A stretch of 64,000 nt of DNA from Metaphire vulgaris (Eukaryota; Annelida; Clitellata; Crassiclitellata; Megascolecidae), in contig CM030852.1 in assembly GCA_018105865.1 (NCBI GenBank), positions 12,955,845 through 13,019,844 of the forward strand, in the 5' to 3' direction. Of this stretch, positions 59,810-64,000 are shown one piece after another. The position numbers and the translations under genes are program-made. The notes under the pieces were generated by a model, which saw only the letters and a list, made by a program, of their open reading frames with translations, was not told the DNA's origin and did no database searches. Position 1 is the first letter of the stretch. Each line of letters starts with the position of its first letter.

Positions 59810-62800
59810 TAATAATAATAATAATAATAATAGAAATAATAATAATAAATCTATACATAGCAATACCTGTTCCAATTCATTATGATATACCATATACAGT
59901 ATATATATATATATATATATCTCTCTCTCTCTGTAGGTATATATATATATATAAATCCCAAAATATATATATAATATCATTATATATATAGACAGAATTA
60001 TAAACAAAAGTATCCTAAATCCAAAAATGTTATAACATCATTCATATCAGACAAATATAACATGAAATGTAATATTTGAGAACATTTTTCAAGCCTACGT
60101 TTTCTGTAAACTTAACAGAACGGTTCTATTTCATTATATTACAAGCTGATGAATTATTTTGAGATGCAAACAATGTGAAGAAACAGGAAAAAATTAAGTG
60201 AGGCAAAGTTCATCTTGGAAATTGTCAAGGTTACGAAGTTTCTAATCGAATATGAAATTCGAACCTGAATCCGATGATGTTGATTGATTCTCGACCTCTG
60301 AATCCTGGGCAGCCATTGAATGCACGCAAAAGCTACACAGTATCATATTGAGACCATATTTAAATCTGAATAATAGTTATAAAGACAAACGAAAAAATAT
60401 ATTTCATATTTTATATTTTAATGTATATATTTATATATATTTATATAGGCCTATATATATTTATATATGTTTTATATGTAAATTTGTATATATTTAATAT
60501 ATATATTGTTTATATATATTTTATACATTATATATACACACTCTACACTCAATTAGATGGAAAGAAAAGAAGAGGAAGACCCAGGAAAAAGTGGATGGAA
60601 AACATCAGAGAAGATATGAAGATGAAAGGATTTTCAATCGTAGAAGGAAGACGATTAACAGAAGATATATACCCTATAGAACTTCTTGGAAACATCTTGT
60701 GTCTAGCTATTGCCGCTAAAGAGTTGGCAGAGAGCAAAATGATGATGAATGATATATATATATATATATATATATAATTATATTTCATAGTTGGATATTA
60801 GAATACGAGTATAGCTTGATATATTAATATTTAATTGACGTAAAAGAATTAGGATGTTACAAGGGAGAAGCAGGAGAAGGAAAACAATCTCTGTCCAAAG
60901 TTATCATTCTTAGGCTCAAATAGATGGAAATAAAAGAAGAGGAAGACCCAGGAAAGAGTGGATAGACAACATCAGAGAAGATACTATAAATAAGCAATCA
61001 ACCAACTCACCACTGAGACAAACTCTTGGCTCACGGTCAGAAAATCGCTACTCTGACGATCGTTGTAAGCTGGATTCCACGTTCCGTCCGGTAATTTGAT
61101 TTGGAAAATCAAGACGACTGGAGGAGCGTTTTCTAAAATGAGAACACGGCATTAATGACGAAATTGTCGTCAATTTTCAGCTACAATATCCTGAGTTTTC
61201 TCAAGATATTATATTTATATTTCTCTACTGCACTGTCGGTAACAAGATCTGATTCAAATCCAGAAGTAGCATACCATTGATGGGCATGCGCTCATATAAC
61301 CATACTGACAATTGGATTTTACAATGGTGGATTACGATTTTATTCCAGAATGACAACCGACCGATGCTAAGTGCATTGCTAAAATGGCGCTTTAGAAGCT
61401 CACTGGTAATATTTATGATGAAAACGAGGGTAAACGTATAACATACGAATTTTACTGTAGATGTTTTTACTGAAAACAGCGAAACAATGTTCAAACGCAC
61501 ACACACGCGCGCACACATATTATATGTTTATATAATATTGGGACATCACACACTAATGGGTCAAAATTAGCAAATGACAGGAAGTCTGGCCCTAATCAAT
61601 GGTCATAAACATCGATGAAAGACTTACCATAGTTCGGAAATCTTCCGCCAGTAGGAGTCGAAGCTCCAGCTACAAACAAAAGCAGTACGAAAACTCAGCA
61701 CGCAAATACTTGCTGAAATATCAGAGTATCTAATCAGAAAAAATCTCGACAATTAATTAAGAACTCTCATTTCCAATATAACGCATAAGATACGCAACAT
61801 ATGTACGCATATCGTCGGCAACAAATTAAATGTTGAATTGGATACTTGGGCTGAAAGTGAAGATAACGAAAATTAGAGACTAAACTAAAAATAATCGGAA
61901 TCAGCAATCTTACACAAATATGAAAAGTATTTTTTAAAATACAGAAATACTATATACACTACATGACAAAGCAATAATGTACATGTGAAAATATAAAGTA
62001 AATAACAAGACAATTCACACAAATGCCATGTGTCGCCAACAATAAAAATCGCATCAACAAAGTTGTCACGAAATTAGTGGCATAGGCATATATAAATTAT
62101 ATATGACAACTAAAATGTTCAGACCAGAAAGAAAAATTCAAATGCTGATTCGATAATTTCATCAAACAGAAAACGTACCAGAAGGTGAAGTCACGGGCAG
62201 ACCAGATGCTGCGCCAACATCACCAGGGGAAGGAGAATGGTCCGAATGACACGGTACTGGGCGAGCTGTCGCGGTACTTGGATCACTGTTTGCCACGGAA
62301 GAGAGCGAGGTGACTGAATCCGAAGATTTCGTCGACTGCGGCTGCGTGATTGTTGAAACATATTCTTGTGGAGATGACCGAAATGTAACATTTTCAATGT
62401 CTATTTCTGGAACTGACGCGTGAGAATATGTAGACGCCGTGGCGTCTCGAATCGTCACAGTTGTCGATGACTCTGTATTCGATTGGCTGGAAGAGGCGTC
62501 ATTGGAGGGAGGTGGAGGAGGAGTGGAAGTTGACTGGTAAGAATGATTTTCAGAATGGGCAGGCGGGATAGACGCGGTGCTGGAATCTGTCGATGCTGAG
62601 AAGCTCTGAGTCATGGATACGGTTGTAGATGTTGATGTTGTTGGGGATTGACTGGAGGAATTGTCTTTGGACGGAGTAGACACTATGGTGGAGGATTGGC
62701 TGGAAGAGATGGCATTGGATGCAGGTGGAACTGAAGTCGAACTTGACACCGAGGTATTATCACTGAGTGGGGTAGTTGAGAGAGCTGTGCTGCCTGAATT

Positions 62801-64000
62801 TATGGTGGTTGAGGTATTTTGAATCATGGAAGTTGACGAAGGTGACGACGTTATTGATTGACTGGAAGAGATGTCATTGGATGCAGGTGGAACTGAAGGC
62901 GAGCTTAACAAAGAAGTATTATTTTTGAATGGGGTAGTTGGGTCAGCTGTGCTGCCGCCTGAATTTGTCGTGGTTGATGTATTTTGAGTAGTGGAAGTTG
63001 TTAAAATTGACGATGTCTTTGATTGACTGGCGTAGTTCTCATTTGAGCTAGTTGTCGCTGGAGTGGAGGGAAGCCGAGAAGAATTATTTGCAAATGGCGG
63101 CGCTGTTGACGATAGGATATTCTGAATAGAGGATGTTGGGGCGCTAGTTGTCGACCGAGATGAATTGTCTGATAATGCCGCAGCTGTGGAACTGGTCCCG
63201 TTCATATTATTTGCCATTGTGGTGTGAGAGTTAGGACTCGACGATACATTATTATATGTCGATGTTACGGACTGACTGGTATTACTGTCTTTGGAGGGAG
63301 TTGACGATTGGGCGGAGGTTGTCAAAGAGGAGGCATTTTCTGCAATTAAAGTAGAGGATCGAATATCTGTGCTTCCCAAGTCTGAGGTGTTTTGAATCGG
63401 GGATGCTGTTGTAAATGATGATGTTGTTAGATTAGTGGTCGAGATATCATTGGTGGGGTTTCTTAATGACGCAGCGGTTGACACAGAGGATTCGTTTTCA
63501 AATGACGAAAGTGACACAGATGTGCTGTTTGAGTCGGTCGACGTTAAAGAATTCTGAATTATGGATGTTGTTGTAGACGAATATGTTGTCGATTGGCTGG
63601 ACGAATTGTCTTTGGACTGAGTAGACGCTGATGTGGAGGATTGACTGGAAGAGATGTCATTGGAGGGAGTTGACATTGAGGTAGAATATGACGGAGAAGA
63701 ATTATTTTCATACAAAGTAGGTGGAACATCTGTATTGTCTGAACTAATAGAGGTTGAGATATTTCGAATCATGGATGTTGTTGAAGCTGACGAAGTTGTT
63801 GATTGACTGGAAGAGTCTGAGCAGGGTAGAATTAGTTTCATGTGTGTTAGTTGGGACAGATGTGCTGTCTGATTTTGTCGAGGTTGAGATATTTTGAATA
63901 ATGGAAGATATTGAAGGTGACGATGTTGTCGATTGACTGGAAGAGATGTCATTGGATGCAGATGGAACTGAAGTCGAGCTTGGCATGGAAGTATTATTTT
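55789..64000 (-). CDS. Transmembrane SEA-domain mucin, C-terminal part (incomplete at both ends)
   Basis: Inferred exons on minus, all phase-compatible: 64000-62179 (repeat exon), 61669-61628, 61132-61011, 60332-60265, 59537-59362, 58442-58265, 57466-57317, 55981-55789. The first is ~600 residues of Ser/Thr/Asn/Pro with ~50-70-residue degenerate repeats around SSSQS and many N-glycosylation sequons. Exons 3-5 form a SEA domain (VLIFQIKLPDGTWNPAYNDR, LLRAFNGCPGFRGRESIN, FRPGSLILDYSISF). The FRPGS-LIL turn resembles the autoproteolytic G|S site. Exon 6 is Cys-rich (DPCPAL, CDACEQC, CYPRC). Exon 7 is transmembrane (LVVGLAAGLVATVLLVLVII). Exon 8 is a charged cytoplasmic tail (NEYERDFRDRVRTERQDKY). 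Architecture matches type I membrane mucins. The N-terminus and last exon are missing. A frame break near 63830 splits the repeat exon. Confidence 0.8.
56921..56956. repeat. (TA)n microsatellite
   Basis: About 36 bp of TA, in the mucin intron between the transmembrane and cytoplasmic exons. Confidence 0.85.
57528..57558. repeat. (TTAA)n microsatellite
   Basis: About eight tandem taat/ttaa units in a mucin intron. Confidence 0.85.
57690..57780 (+). mobile_element. LINE 3' UTR fragment
   Basis: gtaagtaagtaaaatctcgt, tatagcgctttgg, agtagctgcttattct and tatgcgcttaatct match 16050-16140 downstream of the LINE there. Confidence 0.6.
57793..58088. mobile_element. hAT-like MITE (296 bp) in mucin intron
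   Basis: Ends cagtggtggttccacg and ctggaaccgtcactg. The flanking 8-mers actatagg and gttatagg agree at six positions. The interior has ttttgcttgtcaacctattt and ggcaaagtttattgatt, shared with 31.5-31.7 kb. Confidence 0.65.
58486..58601. mobile_element. MITE with CAGTGTTTATTCTAG ends and 9-bp TSD (116 bp)
   Basis: Ends cagtgtttattctagcc and ggcctagaataaacactg; perfect 9-bp TSD gacatcaca (58477-58485, 58602-58610). It lies in the mucin intron, directly upstream of the Cys-rich exon in transcription order. Confidence 0.85.
59053..59310 (+). mobile_element. LINE 3' terminus with (AGT)n array
   Basis: ggttctcacacagggcagat and the following ccactataaatcctgtt match the LINE 3' ends at 8.33 and 52.13 kb. 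The tail is a long AGT array (59127-59300) instead of pure ATT. Poly-Ser, poly-Leu or poly-Tyr frames here are artefacts. Confidence 0.65.
59758..59845. repeat. (AAT)n microsatellite
   Basis: AAT units with few interruptions in a mucin intron, followed by (TA)n at ~59899-59960. Confidence 0.85.
60541..60777 (+). mobile_element. LINE RT C-terminal fragment between TA-rich tracts
   Basis: Reads QLDGKKRRGRPRKKWMENIR, EDMKMKGFSIVEGRRLTED, then an AIAAKELAESK-like end and (TA)n (60750-60777). A second, shorter piece with the same start is at ~60905-60985. It is homologous to the minus-strand fragment at 37345-37690. Confidence 0.7.

Overview
This window looks like nuclear DNA from a non-model metazoan, most likely a marine invertebrate. 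The genes are split by short GT-AG introns. CR1/L2-like and Jockey-like LINE fragments, hAT-type MITEs, (AAT)n/(AGT)n/(TA)n microsatellites and the short palindrome TAGGCCTA are all abundant. There is no operon structure, rRNA, tRNA or CRISPR that I can see. A deuterostome such as an echinoderm would fit the lectin and mucin content and the repeat style, but I cannot name the taxon.

Layout. (1) 0-6.2 kb: two three-exon C-type lectin genes on +, CTL-A (broken in exon 2) and CTL-B (intact, 286 aa, EPN and WND motifs). (2) 9.3-14 kb: two intact two-exon genes on -, PL1 and PL2, of a secreted family I do not recognise, with sequence features like a beta-propeller. (3) 14.8-21 kb: LINEs, two hAT-type elements and a segmental duplication. 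(4) 22-30.9 kb: CTL-C (+) and CTL-D (-), both decayed and arranged as an inverted duplication, with a CTLD exon relic and the truncated PL3 between them. (5) 33.7-52.4 kb: five more PL copies on -, PL4 to PL8, each with at least one lesion. (6) 55.8-64 kb: the 3' part of a membrane mucin on -. It has a Ser/Thr/Asn-rich repeat exon, a SEA domain split over three exons, a Cys-rich juxtamembrane exon, a transmembrane exon and a cytoplasmic exon. It runs off the right edge.

Biology. The core is a birth-and-death cluster of two secreted families. The lectins have a signal peptide, an acidic Tyr-rich stalk, a short coiled coil and a mannose-type CTLD. The PL proteins have a signal peptide, an acidic Tyr-rich stalk and a domain of about 350 residues in one exon. 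Expansion, a sharp gene-conversion tract between PL5 and PL8, repeated frameshifts, exon-splitting insertions and a mucin neighbour resemble a fast-evolving immune, mucosal or gamete-recognition locus; that reading is inference. The PL family is the best candidate for something undescribed. Many lesions are single-base indels, so assembly error must be excluded before calling them pseudogenes.
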